A stretch of DNA of 64,000 nucleotides from Flavobacteriaceae bacterium CRH (GCA_001507425.1 LMAJ01000023.1:20305-84304), one strand, 5' to 3'. Positions 51,757 to 60,693 are shown, numbered from the stretch's first letter. The notes: generated from the sequence alone by a model not told the origin. Translations and numbers: made by a program.

Positions 51757-51919
51757 AGGCAAATCGGGTTTTTCAAAATATAACAAAAAAGAGAGATTTA
51801 CAGGATGATTTCAACCAAATTAATCTTCTTTCCGTTTCCTATTTTATAAATTGCAACGGTATTAAAGAACCAGAATTGTCTTAAAATTCAAAGAGAAACA
51901 ATTAAAAAAAATAAAAAAA

Positions 51920-52306
51920 ATGAAAAGAGAAAACATCTTAACAGGATCGCCTTGGGAGGACAAAATGGGATATTGTCGTGCCGTAAGAATTGGCAATATT
52001 ATTGAAGTTTCCGGAACTGTGGCTATTGTTGATGGCGAAAAAGTAAAAGCCGATGATGCTTATGCTCAAACCTACAACATTCTGGAACGTGTTGAAAAAG
52101 TATTGGAAGACTTAAATGTTGGAATGAAAGATGTCATTAGAACACGGATTTTTACTACCGATATTACTTCTTTTGAAGATGTTGCAAGAGCGCATTCGGC
52201 CTTTTTTAAAGATGTAAAACCTACAACGGGTTTTTATGAAATCAGCAAACTTGTTGCTCCAGAATATTTAGTTGAGATTGAATTTACAGCTGTGGTTCAG
52301 GGATAA
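51920..52306 (+). CDS. RidA family protein
   Basis: 128 aa trimeric chorismate-mutase-like fold. The conserved arginine is in DVIRTRIFTTD and the glutamate in LVEIEFTAVV. The N-terminal segment (SPWEDKMGYCRAVRIG) differs from the classic RidA opening, indicating a Rid subgroup. RidA proper deaminates reactive enamines and imines. It is followed by a family C repeat and the CLC gene. Confidence 0.9.
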   Translation: MKRENILTGSPWEDKMGYCRAVRIGNIIEVSGTVAIVDGEKVKADDAYAQTYNILERVEKVLEDLNVGMKDVIRTRIFTTDITSFEDVARAHSAFFKDVKPTTGFYEISKLVAPEYLVEIEFTAVVQG

Positions 52307-52326
52307 TTTACAACACGAATATTTTT

Positions 52327-52465
52327 TTCGCCACGAATTTCACGAATTAGCCCGAATTATTTTTTTTTGCCACAGATTAGAAAGATTTAAAAGATTATTT
52401 TTGATGAAGATTTTTTAATCAATTAATGGTTTTAAATTCGTGTAAATTCGTGAAATTCGTGGCAA
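52327..52465. repeat. Dispersed inverted repeat, family C, with nested element
   Basis: GCCACGAATTTCACGAATT (52330-52348) and AATTCGTGAAATTCGTGGC (52445-52463) are 19-bp perfect arms. Inside, from 52369, lies GCCACAGATTAG, the same text as in the 37520-37583 element. The right arm ends 12 bp before the CLC start. Confidence 0.8.
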
Positions 52466-52475
52466 CTTTTCTTTA

Positions 52476-53720
52476 ATGACATTTTCAAACCTAAAAAAAA
52501 TACTTCTCTCAATCTTTAAATGGATTTCCATTTGTATTTTGATCGGCCTATTTTCAGGATCTGCATCGGCATTTTTTTTAGTTTCTTTAGAATTGGTAAC
52601 ACAATTTAGAATTCAGCACGACTGGATTATCTGGCTTTTGCCTTTAGGCGGATTATTGGTTGGATTGAGTTACTATTATTGGGGAGAATCTGTAGTTAAA
52701 GGCAATAATTTATTGTTGGAAGAATACGAAAATCCAAAGAAAGTAATTCCTTTTAAAATGGCTCCTTTGGTTCTTTTCGGAACTTTAATTACGCATTTGT
52801 TTGGAGGTTCTGCAGGTCGCGAAGGCACGGCCGTACAAATGGGCGGCGCAATTGCCGATCAGTTTACCAAGTTTTTTAATTTAGATAATTCCGAAAGAAA
52901 AATTTTAATCATACTCGGAATCAGTGCGGGTTTTGCATCCGTTTTCGGAACTCCTTTGGCAGGCGCCGTTTTTGCTCTAGAAGTTTTATATTTCAGTAAA
53001 ATCAATCTTAAAAGTATTGTCTTATCGTTTTTAGTTGCTTTCACAGCTTATTTTACGGTGGAATTTTGGCACGTAAAACATACACATTACAGCATTCCGA
53101 ATGTTCCCGAAATTAATTTTTCAACTTTATTTTATACTATCCTAATTGGCGTTTTATCAGGAATTGCCGCTTTGTTATTTTCAAGAAGTACACACTTTTG
53201 GGCATCTTTTTTTTCAAAAAACATAAAATACCCGCCTCTGCGACCTTTTATTGGAGGAATATTTTTAGCCATTGCATTTGCAGGTTTTGGCCTCACGAAA
53301 TTTTCAGGATTGGGCGTTCCGGTTATTGTCGATTCATTTTCGAATGCTAATCTGTGGTATGATTTTTTGCTTAAAATTTTATTTACCGGATTCACTTTAG
53401 GTGCCGATTTCAAGGGCGGCGAAGTCACTCCTTTATTCTTTGTGGGCGCTACTTTAGGCAGTGCGTTATCGGTAGTAATTCCAATGCCAATAGCATTTTT
53501 AGCAGGTTTGGGTTTTGTTGCCGTATTCTCAGGTGCAACCCACACGCCTATCGCCTGCACTATTATGGGCATGGAACTTTTTGGAATTCAACCCGGAATT
53601 TTTATTGCGATAGCCTGCGCAATTGCTTATTTTTCTTCTGGTTCTGTCGGAATTTACAAATCTCAAATGGTAAAAGGAGCTAAATTTAAATTATATCAAA
53701 AAATAAATTCCAATTTTTAA
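52476..53720 (+). CDS. CLC-family anion transporter, GREGT type
   Basis: 414 aa with about ten membrane segments. The motif GSAGREGTAVQMG holds the gating glutamate, but with GREGT in place of the usual GREGP. The selectivity region has GNNLLLEEY where chloride CLCs have GSGIP, and KGGEVTP in place of GxFxP. These changes recall fluoride/proton antiporters of the CLC-F clade, so a fluoride exporter is a real alternative to a chloride channel. No fluoride riboswitch is recognised upstream. Confidence 0.85.
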   Translation: MTFSNLKKILLSIFKWISICILIGLFSGSASAFFLVSLELVTQFRIQHDWIIWLLPLGGLLVGLSYYYWGESVVKGNNLLLEEYENPKKVIPFKMAPLVLFGTLITHLFGGSAGREGTAVQMGGAIADQFTKFFNLDNSERKILIILGISAGFASVFGTPLAGAVFALEVLYFSKINLKSIVLSFLVAFTAYFTVEFWHVKHTHYSIPNVPEINFSTLFYTILIGVLSGIAALLFSRSTHFWASFFSKNIKYPPLRPFIGGIFLAIAFAGFGLTKFSGLGVPVIVDSFSNANLWYDFLLKILFTGFTLGADFKGGEVTPLFFVGATLGSALSVVIPMPIAFLAGLGFVAVFSGATHTPIACTIMGMELFGIQPGIFIAIACAIAYFSSGSVGIYKSQMVKGAKFKLYQKINSNF

Positions 53721-53738
53721 ATTCCAAATTCCAATTGC

Positions 53739-53780
53739 AATATCAATATCAATGTCAATATCAATGTCAATGTCAATTGC
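53739..53780. repeat. Hexanucleotide tandem repeat (TRTCAA)
   Basis: About six units alternating TATCAA and TGTCAA follow 21 bp behind the CLC stop codon. Such short repeats can vary in length between strains. Not in a supported coding frame. Confidence 0.75.
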
Positions 53781-53789
53781 AAAAAACAA

Positions 53790-53985
53790 ATTTCAAATTT
53801 CAAAAATCAGTTCAAATCCGCGTTTTCGCTTTAGCAAATCAGTTTTATCTGCGTATAAATTTAAATCCCAAAAAATAAATCCAAAATTCCAAATTTCAAA
53901 AATCCTCTTAAATCCGCATTTTCGCTTTAGCGAATCAGTTTTATCTGCGTATAAATTTAAATCCCAAAAGGTAAATTCCAAATTC
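53790..53985. repeat. 96-bp tandem duplication
   Basis: CAAATTTCAAAAATC occurs at 53794 and 53890, and AAATCCG at 53814 and 53910, both 96 bp apart. The units share TTTTCGCTTTAGC and TTTTATCTGCGTATAAATTT with a few substitutions. Confidence 0.85.
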
Positions 53986-54089
53986 CAAAAACCTACATTT
54001 CACATCTTACAATTCTCATCTAACTTAAAAGTGTGTTAATCTGCAAAATGATTTCAACATTACATTAAAAAAATGTAAATTCGCACACT

Positions 54090-55094
54090 ATGAAAATACA
54101 AGATATTCAGGCAATACAATTGTTGCTTGCAACCCCAAAGAAAATTGCAATAATTCCGCATAGAGGTCCAGATGGCGATGCTATGGGTTCTACGTTGGGT
54201 TTATACCATTTTTTACTAAAAAACAATCATCAGCCAACGGTGATTGCTCCCAATGATTTTCCTGATTTTTTAGCCTGGCTGCCAGGTTCAGAAACAGTAA
54301 AAATATTCGAAAAAGACACTCAGAATTGTACTAAAATATTAGAAGAAGCTGAAGTAATTTTTACGCTTGACTTTAACGCATTCCACCGTACAGGCGAAAT
54401 GGAGCATACTTTAGCAAAACTGACTGCTCCGTTTATCATGATCGATCATCACCAAAAACCTGATGATTATGCGACTTTCATGTACTCTGACACTACTTTT
54501 GGTTCGACTTGTGAAATGATTTACAACTTCATTTCGTTTCTTGATAAAAAGCAGGATTTAGATAAAACCATTGCTACCTGTATCTATACCGGAATTTTGA
54601 CAGATTCAGGTTCGTTCCGCTTTCCGGGAACAACAGGAAACACGCACAGGATTATTGCTGAATTGATTGACTTGGGAGTTGAAAATACTCAAATTCCGGT
54701 TCTTTTGTTTGACAATAGTTCTTACAGCCGATTACAATTATTAGGTCGCGCTCTGCAAAATATGAAAGTTTTAGAAGCTTATAAAACTTCTTATACTTCG
54801 CTTACACAAGACGAATTAGATTCATTTGATTATGTAAAAGGCGATACAGAAGGAATTGTTAATTACGGATTAAGCATAAAAGGAATTGTTTTTACTGCTA
54901 TTTTTATAGAAAATAAAGACGAGAAAATCATCAAAATATCTTTCCGCTCACAAGGAGGATTTGATGTGAACCAATTTGCAAGAGATCATTTTAATGGCGG
55001 AGGACATAGCAATGCCGCCGGAGGAAGATCAGATGTTTCCATGGAAGAAACGTTGAAAAAATTTGAAGATTTAGTAACAAAACTAAAAATATAA
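54090..55094 (+). CDS. DHH/DHHA1 phosphoesterase, NrnA-like
   Basis: 334 aa. The DHH catalytic motifs are HRGPDGDAMGS, LDFNAFHRTG, DHHQKPD and the distal DSGSFRF, and DHHA1 ends with GGGHSNAAGG. Members are oligoribonucleases (nanoRNases) that also dephosphorylate pAp, and some cleave cyclic di-nucleotide products. It is the first gene of a unit with gldI 5 bp downstream, an arrangement I expect to be conserved in flavobacteria. Confidence 0.93.
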   Translation: MKIQDIQAIQLLLATPKKIAIIPHRGPDGDAMGSTLGLYHFLLKNNHQPTVIAPNDFPDFLAWLPGSETVKIFEKDTQNCTKILEEAEVIFTLDFNAFHRTGEMEHTLAKLTAPFIMIDHHQKPDDYATFMYSDTTFGSTCEMIYNFISFLDKKQDLDKTIATCIYTGILTDSGSFRFPGTTGNTHRIIAELIDLGVENTQIPVLLFDNSSYSRLQLLGRALQNMKVLEAYKTSYTSLTQDELDSFDYVKGDTEGIVNYGLSIKGIVFTAIFIENKDEKIIKISFRSQGGFDVNQFARDHFNGGGHSNAAGGRSDVSMEETLKKFEDLVTKLKI

Positions 55095-55099
55095 CCCAA

Positions 55100-55789
55100 A
55101 TGAACTACTTAAAACGAAGCATTTACACCCTACTTTTTGCTGTTTTATTGGTTGGCTGCAAACAACATGAAGATGTTCGAAGACCTATTTCAAGATCTTC
55201 AGGAAGTTTCATGAAAAAATCGGCTGATCGCAATAAAAAATTAGTAGCCAATGAAGAAGATGTTATTAAAAAAATCATCAAAAGTAATCCGAAAGTAAAA
55301 TATTATGCCACCAGAAAAGGCTATTGGTTTTCTTATGATGAACAAAATACAACAGAAACCCAAACTCCAAGAAAAGGAGATATTGCTTATTTTAATTTAG
55401 AAATAAAAAATATTAAAGGTCAGGTTATTTATTCAGAATCTGAACTTGGACCACAAACCTATTATGTAGACAAGCAAGACATCATGATGGGATTGCGTGA
55501 CGGTATTAAACTGATGCATAAAAACGAAACTGTTACTTTCTTGTTCCCATCGCACATTGCATACGGATACCATGGCGATAACAAAAAAATAGGAACTAAC
55601 GAATCGCTGATGTGTACGGTTACGCTTCGTAATTTTGTACCAGATCCTGCAAGCGTAAAAACTGCAGCAACGGCTCCGGCAACTACAAGCCCAACAACAA
55701 CTGTAGCAAAAACTACAACAGCACAAAATCCTAAACCGGCAGCTCCAAAAACTGTATCTCAAACAAAAAAAGACACTTTAAAACCATAA
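55100..55789 (+). CDS. gldI: Gliding motility lipoprotein GldI (FKBP-like PPIase)
   Basis: 229 aa. Lipobox VGCK at residues 18-21. Residues about 75-180 form an FKBP domain (RKGDIAYFNLEI, VDKQDIMMGLRDGIKLMHKNE, FLFPSHIAYGY), and the C-terminal 45 residues are an Ala/Thr/Pro/Lys-rich tail. GldI is needed for gliding in Flavobacterium johnsoniae and resembles peptidyl-prolyl isomerases; it presumably helps fold exported gliding proteins. It sits between the DHH gene and two cyclophilin-FKBP genes. Confidence 0.93.
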   Translation: MNYLKRSIYTLLFAVLLVGCKQHEDVRRPISRSSGSFMKKSADRNKKLVANEEDVIKKIIKSNPKVKYYATRKGYWFSYDEQNTTETQTPRKGDIAYFNLEIKNIKGQVIYSESELGPQTYYVDKQDIMMGLRDGIKLMHKNETVTFLFPSHIAYGYHGDNKKIGTNESLMCTVTLRNFVPDPASVKTAATAPATTSPTTTVAKTTTAQNPKPAAPKTVSQTKKDTLKP

Positions 55790-55805
55790 AAACAACATTT
55801 TAAAA

Positions 55806-56882
55806 ATGAAAAAAAGTATTCTATTCTTATTATTAGCCGTTTCTTCATTATATTCTTGTAAAGACGAACACAGCAATTTACCTGATGGTTTATATGCCGA
55901 TATTGAAACGAACAAAGGCCATATTATTGTTGAACTGGATTATAAAAAAGCACCTATTACGGTTGCCAATTTTGTAACTTTAGCAGAAGGAAAAAATGAA
56001 TTTGTAACGAATGAAGACCTAAAAGGGAAACCATTTTTTAACGGACTAAAATTCCACAGAGTTATTGAAGACTTCATGATTCAGACTGGAGATCCTTTAG
56101 GAACAGGTTCTGGAGATACAGGATACAAATTTAAAGATGAATTTACCGATTTAAAATTTGATAAAGCAGGTGTTTTGGCAATGGCCAATAACGGTCCGGG
56201 AACAAACAGCAGTCAGTTTTTTATTACTCACGTTGAAACTCCCTGGTTAGACGGAAAACACACTATTTTTGGCCATGTTGTTGAAAAAGGACAAGAAGTT
56301 GTAAATCAGGTAAAACAAGGCGACAATATGGTTGCTGTTACGATTATCAGAAATGGTGAAGCTGCTAAAAAGTTTGATGCTGTAAAAGTATTTCATGACT
56401 ATTTTTCTGAAATAGCAAAAGAAAAAAGCAAATTTGCAGGAGTTCAAAAAGAAAAAGTAGATTATTATGCCGCTTTAAAAGCAAAAGCTACTAAAACTAC
56501 AACAGGTTTAGAATTTGTTATTACCGAAAAAGGAACTGGTAAAAAACCTGCTGCAGGAACTCAGTTATACATTCATTACGCAGGATTTTTAGAAGACGGA
56601 ACTTTATTTGACACAAGTATTGAAGATGTTGCAAAAACTTTTGGAAAATTTGATCCGGCTAGAGCCGAAGCAAAAGCTTACCAGCCAATTCCATTTCAGG
56701 CAGGTCGTAAAGACGGTATGATTCCGGGATTTATTGAAGGTTTAGAAAAACTTTCTTTTGGAGACAAAGCAGTTCTTTTCATTCCAGCTCATTTAGCTTA
56801 CGGAGCAACTGGAGCTGGTGGAGTTATCCTTCCAAATGCAAACATCATTTTTGAAATTCAATTATTAGAAAAACCACAATAA
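55806..56882 (+). CDS. Cyclophilin-FKBP fusion peptidyl-prolyl isomerase lipoprotein
   Basis: 358 aa. Lipoprotein signal with YSCK (cysteine at residue 18). Residues about 30-195 are a cyclophilin (FHRVIEDFMIQTGDP, SSQFFITHVETPWLDGKHTIFG), and residues about 235-355 an FKBP (LYIHYAGFLEDGTLFDTS, FIEGLEKLSFGDKAVLFIPAHLAYG). Both catalytic cores look intact. It follows gldI by 16 bp, so a periplasmic folding role for the same secreted cargo is likely. Confidence 0.93.
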   Translation: MKKSILFLLLAVSSLYSCKDEHSNLPDGLYADIETNKGHIIVELDYKKAPITVANFVTLAEGKNEFVTNEDLKGKPFFNGLKFHRVIEDFMIQTGDPLGTGSGDTGYKFKDEFTDLKFDKAGVLAMANNGPGTNSSQFFITHVETPWLDGKHTIFGHVVEKGQEVVNQVKQGDNMVAVTIIRNGEAAKKFDAVKVFHDYFSEIAKEKSKFAGVQKEKVDYYAALKAKATKTTTGLEFVITEKGTGKKPAAGTQLYIHYAGFLEDGTLFDTSIEDVAKTFGKFDPARAEAKAYQPIPFQAGRKDGMIPGFIEGLEKLSFGDKAVLFIPAHLAYGATGAGGVILPNANIIFEIQLLEKPQ

Positions 56883-56909
56883 TTATCATAGACTTAAATT
56901 AGAATTACA

Positions 56910-58049
56910 ATGAAGTTTAAATTTTTATTTTTATTTTGCCTTGCAATGGTTAATATGCAGGCACAAACGACAAAAAAAGCAGCTGCAAAAAAACCTGCTA
57001 CGACAAAGTCTGCTACTGCAAAAGCAGCTGCTACAAATCCTAACGAAGGGATTTTCGCAACTATCTCTACTACTAAAGGCGATATTGTTTTGACTTTAGA
57101 ATATGTTAAAGCACCAGTAACTGTGGCCAACTTTATTTCTTTGGCAGAAGGTAAAAACCCTAATGTAAAAGCAGAGAAATTAAAAGGAAAACCATTTTAT
57201 GACGGATTAAAATTTCACAGGGTTATTAATGATTTTATGATTCAGGGTGGAGATCCGGACGGAAATGGTTCGGGAGGTCCGGGATTTTCATTTAAAGATG
57301 AATTTGTTGATAATTTAAAATTTGATAAAGGCGGAATTTTAGCAATGGCAAATTCAGGTCCTGCTACAAACGGAAGCCAATTTTTTATTACTCATAAAGA
57401 CACTCCCTGGTTAAACGGAAAACATACTATTTTTGGTCATGTCGTTTCAGGAATGGATGTTGTGAATAAAATCGTTCAGGATGATATCATGACAAAAATT
57501 ACAATTACCCGCAAAGGTGCAGCAGCCAAAAAATTTGATGCCGTAAAAGTTATAGCAGATGATGCTAAAAAAGAGGAAGCTAAAAAAGGCGAAAGCCAAA
57601 AAGTAGTAGCTGCAAAGGCAGCTTATTTTGCAGGTACAAAAGCTACTGCAACAACTACAGCATCTGGTTTAAAATACGTTATTACTAAAAAAGGAACGGG
57701 AGTAAAACCAGCAGACGGAACTACGTTTTTCTTTCATTATGCAGGTTATTTTGAAGACGGAAATCTTTTTGACAGCAGCATGGCCGAAGTTGCAAAAGCT
57801 TACGGGAAATACGATGCGAACAGGGATGCACAGAAAGGGTACCAGGCATTTCCTTTTGTAGCCGGTAAAAAAGACGGTATGATTCCTGGTTTTCTTGAGG
57901 CTTTAGGAATGATGACTGACGGAGAGAAAGCAATTTTCTTTCTTCCTTCAAATTTAGCTTACGGAGAAAAAGGCGCAGGAGGTGTTATTCCGCCAAATGC
58001 AACTTTAATTTTCGAAATTGAAACCTATCAAAATCAACCTGTGAAATAG
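56910..58049 (+). CDS. Second cyclophilin-FKBP fusion peptidyl-prolyl isomerase
   Basis: 379 aa, a tandem paralogue of the preceding protein but with a standard signal peptide (MVNMQAQ) followed by a Lys/Ala/Thr linker, so it should be soluble in the periplasm. Cyclophilin (FHRVINDFMIQGGDP, GSQFFITHKDTPWLNGKHTIFG) then FKBP (FFFHYAGYFEDGNLFDSS, FFLPSNLAYGEKGAGG). One copy is membrane-anchored and one free, a division of labour worth testing. Terminator at 58077. Confidence 0.93.
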   Translation: MKFKFLFLFCLAMVNMQAQTTKKAAAKKPATTKSATAKAAATNPNEGIFATISTTKGDIVLTLEYVKAPVTVANFISLAEGKNPNVKAEKLKGKPFYDGLKFHRVINDFMIQGGDPDGNGSGGPGFSFKDEFVDNLKFDKGGILAMANSGPATNGSQFFITHKDTPWLNGKHTIFGHVVSGMDVVNKIVQDDIMTKITITRKGAAAKKFDAVKVIADDAKKEEAKKGESQKVVAAKAAYFAGTKATATTTASGLKYVITKKGTGVKPADGTTFFFHYAGYFEDGNLFDSSMAEVAKAYGKYDANRDAQKGYQAFPFVAGKKDGMIPGFLEALGMMTDGEKAIFFLPSNLAYGEKGAGGVIPPNATLIFEIETYQNQPVK

Positions 58050-58076
58050 TTATTTAACTTTTAGCAGATAAAATTT

Positions 58077-58112
58077 AACCCGTCAAAATCAAAATTTTGA
58101 CGGGTTCTTATT
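58077..58112 (+). terminator. Terminator of the PPIase operon
   Basis: 13-bp arms AACCCGTCAAAAT (58077-58089) and ATTTTGACGGGTT (58094-58106) with a 4-base loop, 27 bp past the stop codon. Confidence 0.85.
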
Positions 58113-58218
58113 TTTACAATTCTATCAAATACACAATTTTACGATCTAATTTGTTTTAAAATCTACTACAATAATAATGTTTGCAATCATTTTTTATTAA
58201 ATCCTAAACAAAATAACT

Positions 58219-58226
58219 TACCTTTG
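58219..58226 (+). promoter_or_regulatory. -7 promoter element for the EamA transporter gene
   Basis: TACCTTTG fits TAnnTTTG, 33 bp before the ATG at 58260. Confidence 0.5.
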
Positions 58227-58259
58227 CCGGCTTTTATTTTTTTATCTAAATAAGTTAAG

Positions 58260-59156
58260 ATGTCACAAAACAATGTATTAAAGGGAGTATTTTTAGTTGC
58301 ACTTGGAGCTACAAGTTACGGAATGTTAGCCACTTTTGTAAAAATGGCTTACACAGAAGGATACACAACTGCAGAAGTTACAACATCTCAATTTGTTTTA
58401 GGAATTCTGGGTATTTTATTGATTAACGCTTTTCAAAAAATAAAACACAAAGAAAATGTAGTAAAAGCAACTCCAAAAAACATATTCAATTTGATGCTTG
58501 CCGGTACTTCTTTAGGAATGACTAGTTTGTTTTATTATCTGGCAGTAAAATATATTCCGGTTTCAATTGGTATTGTGTTATTAATGCAAACGGTTTGGAT
58601 GGGTGTTTTACTTGAAATGATTTTAGAGAAAAAATTACCTTCAAAACAAAAAGTAGTTGCTGTTTTTATTGTGTTGATAGGAACTGCTTTGGCAACAAAT
58701 CTGATCAATAACGATATAAAACTAGACTGGCGCGGCATTGCATGGGGAATTATGGCCGCAGCATCATTTACTACAACTATGTTTACTGCAAATCGTGTAG
58801 CGACTGAAATTTCATCTGCACAACGCAGCTTGTACATGCTTTTGGGCGGGGCGATAATCGTATTCTCTTTTGCTTTTGTTACTCAGACTACCCCTTTTAA
58901 TCTTGCCATTTTCATGAAATGGGGAATCGTTTTATCTTTATTCGGAACTATTATTCCTCCGATGCTTATGAATGCCGGATTTCCGTTAACCGGAATTGGT
59001 TTAGGAAGTATTGTTTCTGCACTTGAACTTCCGGTTTCTGTTATGATGGCTTTTATTTTACTGAATGAAAATGTGATCTTTTTACAATGGGTAGGAATCG
59101 TTTTAATCATTTTAGCTATTATTATCATGAATGTAAACTTCAACCGTAAAAAGTAA
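58260..59156 (+). CDS. DMT superfamily EamA-type transporter
   Basis: 298 aa with ten membrane helices in two repeated halves of five, each an EamA unit (VFLVALGATSYGMLATFVKM in the first; GIAWGIMAAASFTTTMFTAN in the second). Substrate cannot be told: relatives move amino acids, metabolites or drugs. It is flanked by its own promoter and a small DoxX-like gene. Confidence 0.88.
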   Translation: MSQNNVLKGVFLVALGATSYGMLATFVKMAYTEGYTTAEVTTSQFVLGILGILLINAFQKIKHKENVVKATPKNIFNLMLAGTSLGMTSLFYYLAVKYIPVSIGIVLLMQTVWMGVLLEMILEKKLPSKQKVVAVFIVLIGTALATNLINNDIKLDWRGIAWGIMAAASFTTTMFTANRVATEISSAQRSLYMLLGGAIIVFSFAFVTQTTPFNLAIFMKWGIVLSLFGTIIPPMLMNAGFPLTGIGLGSIVSALELPVSVMMAFILLNENVIFLQWVGIVLIILAIIIMNVNFNRKK

Positions 59157-59242
59157 CAAAACTTATTTACTCGTAAAAAAAAATCACTTTATCACAATAA
59201 TTCTTAATTTATTTTATAAATTCGTGTCAAAATAATAAGATC

Positions 59243-59599
59243 ATGAATTTACCCTGGCATTTATACGTAATGGCTTTTCTTTATATACTTGCCGGAATAA
59301 ATCATTTTAAAAATCCGGGAATGTATATTAGAATCATTCCCCCATTCTTTCCTAACCCCAAATTATTAAATATTTTAAGTGGAGTTGCTGAAATTATTTT
59401 AGGCATTCTCTTAATGGTTCCTTTTGCAACCCATATTGCTTCTTGGGGAATTATAGCGTTATTAATTGCTGTATTTCCTGCGAATATCTATATGTTTTGT
59501 AAGAAAAAAGGTGGTTTTTCTTTTTTAAAACTAATTTTATTAATACGTTTGCCCTTACAAATTGTATTGATTTTATGGGCATACTTATATACCCTTTAA
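59243..59599 (+). CDS. DoxX-like small membrane protein
   Basis: 118 aa with four helices. The opening HLYVMAFLYILAGINHFKNP, then MYIRIIPPFFPNPK, and the GVAEIILGILLMVP stretch match the DoxX/MauE-like family of small redox-linked membrane proteins. Function unknown. It lies between the EamA gene and the aquaporin, 29 bp before the latter. Confidence 0.72.
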   Translation: MNLPWHLYVMAFLYILAGINHFKNPGMYIRIIPPFFPNPKLLNILSGVAEIILGILLMVPFATHIASWGIIALLIAVFPANIYMFCKKKGGFSFLKLILLIRLPLQIVLILWAYLYTL

Positions 59600-59628
59600 T
59601 ATCAAACTATTAATTAAAATTATTTATT

Positions 59629-60336
59629 ATGAAAAAATTATTTGCAGAGTTCTTCGGAACATACTGGTTAGTTTTTGGTGGTTGCGGGAGTGCAATTTTT
59701 GCTGCCGGATATCCTGAATTAGGAATCGGATTTGCAGGTGTTGCTTTGGCTTTCGGGTTAACAGTTCTTACAATGGCGTATGCTGTTGGTCATATTTCCG
59801 GCGGACATTTTAATCCGGCCGTTTCATTTGGTTTATGGGCGGGCGGAAGATTTCCAGCAAAAGATCTTGTTCCTTATATCATTGCACAATGTATTGGAGC
59901 AATTGCAGCTGCCGGTACTTTATACACGATTGCTTCAGGAAAAGCAGGTTTTGTAATTAATAATACTAAAGCAGGAGCTTTTGCCTCAAACGGTTTTGGA
60001 GCATTTTCGCCTGATGGATATTCATTACCATCAGCCTTTATTGCTGAGTTTGTACTAACGCTATTTTTCTTATTGATCATTTTAGGAGCCACGGATAAAT
60101 TCGCAAGTACACCATTCTGTGGTATTGTAATTGGTCTGGCGTTAACTTTAATTCATTTAATAAGTATTCCAATCACCAATACTTCCGTAAATCCTGCAAG
60201 ATCTTTGTCTCAGGCTATTTTTACTCTTGGAGAACCTTTATCGCAAGTTTGGCTATTTTGGGCAGCACCAATTTTAGGGGCTATTGTTGCCGGATTCATT
60301 TATAAAACATTATTACAAAATCACGCTGAAGCGTAA
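59629..60336 (+). CDS. aqpZ: Aquaporin Z-type water channel
   Basis: 235 aa with six helices and both NPA boxes (HFNPAVSFG and SVNPARSLSQA). The arginine after the second NPA and a histidine in LALTLIHLISIP fit the narrow water-selective filter of AqpZ. It moves water across the inner membrane in osmotic change. Neighbours (GlsB-like stress protein) suggest an osmotic-stress group. Confidence 0.95.
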   Translation: MKKLFAEFFGTYWLVFGGCGSAIFAAGYPELGIGFAGVALAFGLTVLTMAYAVGHISGGHFNPAVSFGLWAGGRFPAKDLVPYIIAQCIGAIAAAGTLYTIASGKAGFVINNTKAGAFASNGFGAFSPDGYSLPSAFIAEFVLTLFFLLIILGATDKFASTPFCGIVIGLALTLIHLISIPITNTSVNPARSLSQAIFTLGEPLSQVWLFWAAPILGAIVAGFIYKTLLQNHAEA

Positions 60337-60369
60337 TATATTCACATTAATAAATAACAATAAAAAAAT

Positions 60370-60621
60370 ATGGAATTTTTATATTTCTTACTCATAGGAG
60401 CAATTTCAGGATGGTTAGCAGGTCAAATTTGGAAAGGCGCAGGATTTGGAATCATTGGTAATATCATCGTTGGAATTATTGGTGGAATTATTGGTGGAAT
60501 CATTGGAGGATGGATTGCCGGCAGACTCGGTATCGGTGGCGGTGGTCTTCTTTGGCAAATTATAATAGCTGTTGGAGGTGCCTGGGTTTTGTTATTTATC
60601 ATTAGCCTGATCAAAAAATAA
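60370..60621 (+). CDS. GlsB/YeaQ/YmgE-type stress membrane protein
   Basis: 83 aa with three hydrophobic segments. The middle one is a glycine zipper (GNIIVGIIGGIIGGIIGG, residues about 30-48) typical of transglycosylase-associated YeaQ/GlsB proteins. Thought to act in envelope or alkaline stress. It starts 33 bp after the aquaporin and is likely co-transcribed. Confidence 0.87.
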   Translation: MEFLYFLLIGAISGWLAGQIWKGAGFGIIGNIIVGIIGGIIGGIIGGWIAGRLGIGGGGLLWQIIIAVGGAWVLLFIISLIKK

Positions 60622-60651
60622 TCAATATTTTAACGCTCAAGTTATTTTTTC

Positions 60652-60693
60652 AAAGAGAAAATCTGATATATTTATATTTGATTTTCTCTTTTT
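60652..60693 (+). terminator. Terminator after the GlsB-like gene
   Basis: 12-bp perfect arms AAAGAGAAAATC (60652-60663) and GATTTTCTCTTT (60680-60691) and a T run. Its loop contains TATATTTG (60673-60680), a possible -7 element for the next gene. Confidence 0.8.

Larger units (their letters stand above)
53721..54089. other. 369-bp intergenic region filled by tandem repeats
   Basis: Between the CLC and DHH genes. It holds the hexanucleotide run, the 96-bp duplication, and TAAATTCG (54076-54083), a near match to a -7 element before the DHH start at 54090. No gene is supported. Confidence 0.65.

Noticed and set aside
52327..52475. Fluoride riboswitch before the CLC gene
   Set aside because: The leader is occupied by a family C inverted repeat; I cannot find the conserved crcB motif elements.
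53739..53985. Possible CRISPR array
   Set aside because: The units are direct hexanucleotide and 96-bp duplications without the regular repeat-spacer pattern, and no cas genes are present.
53752..54039. A 95-codon frame starting in the hexanucleotide run
   Set aside because: It only reads the tandem repeats (MSISMSMSI...), with no family resemblance and no promoter.
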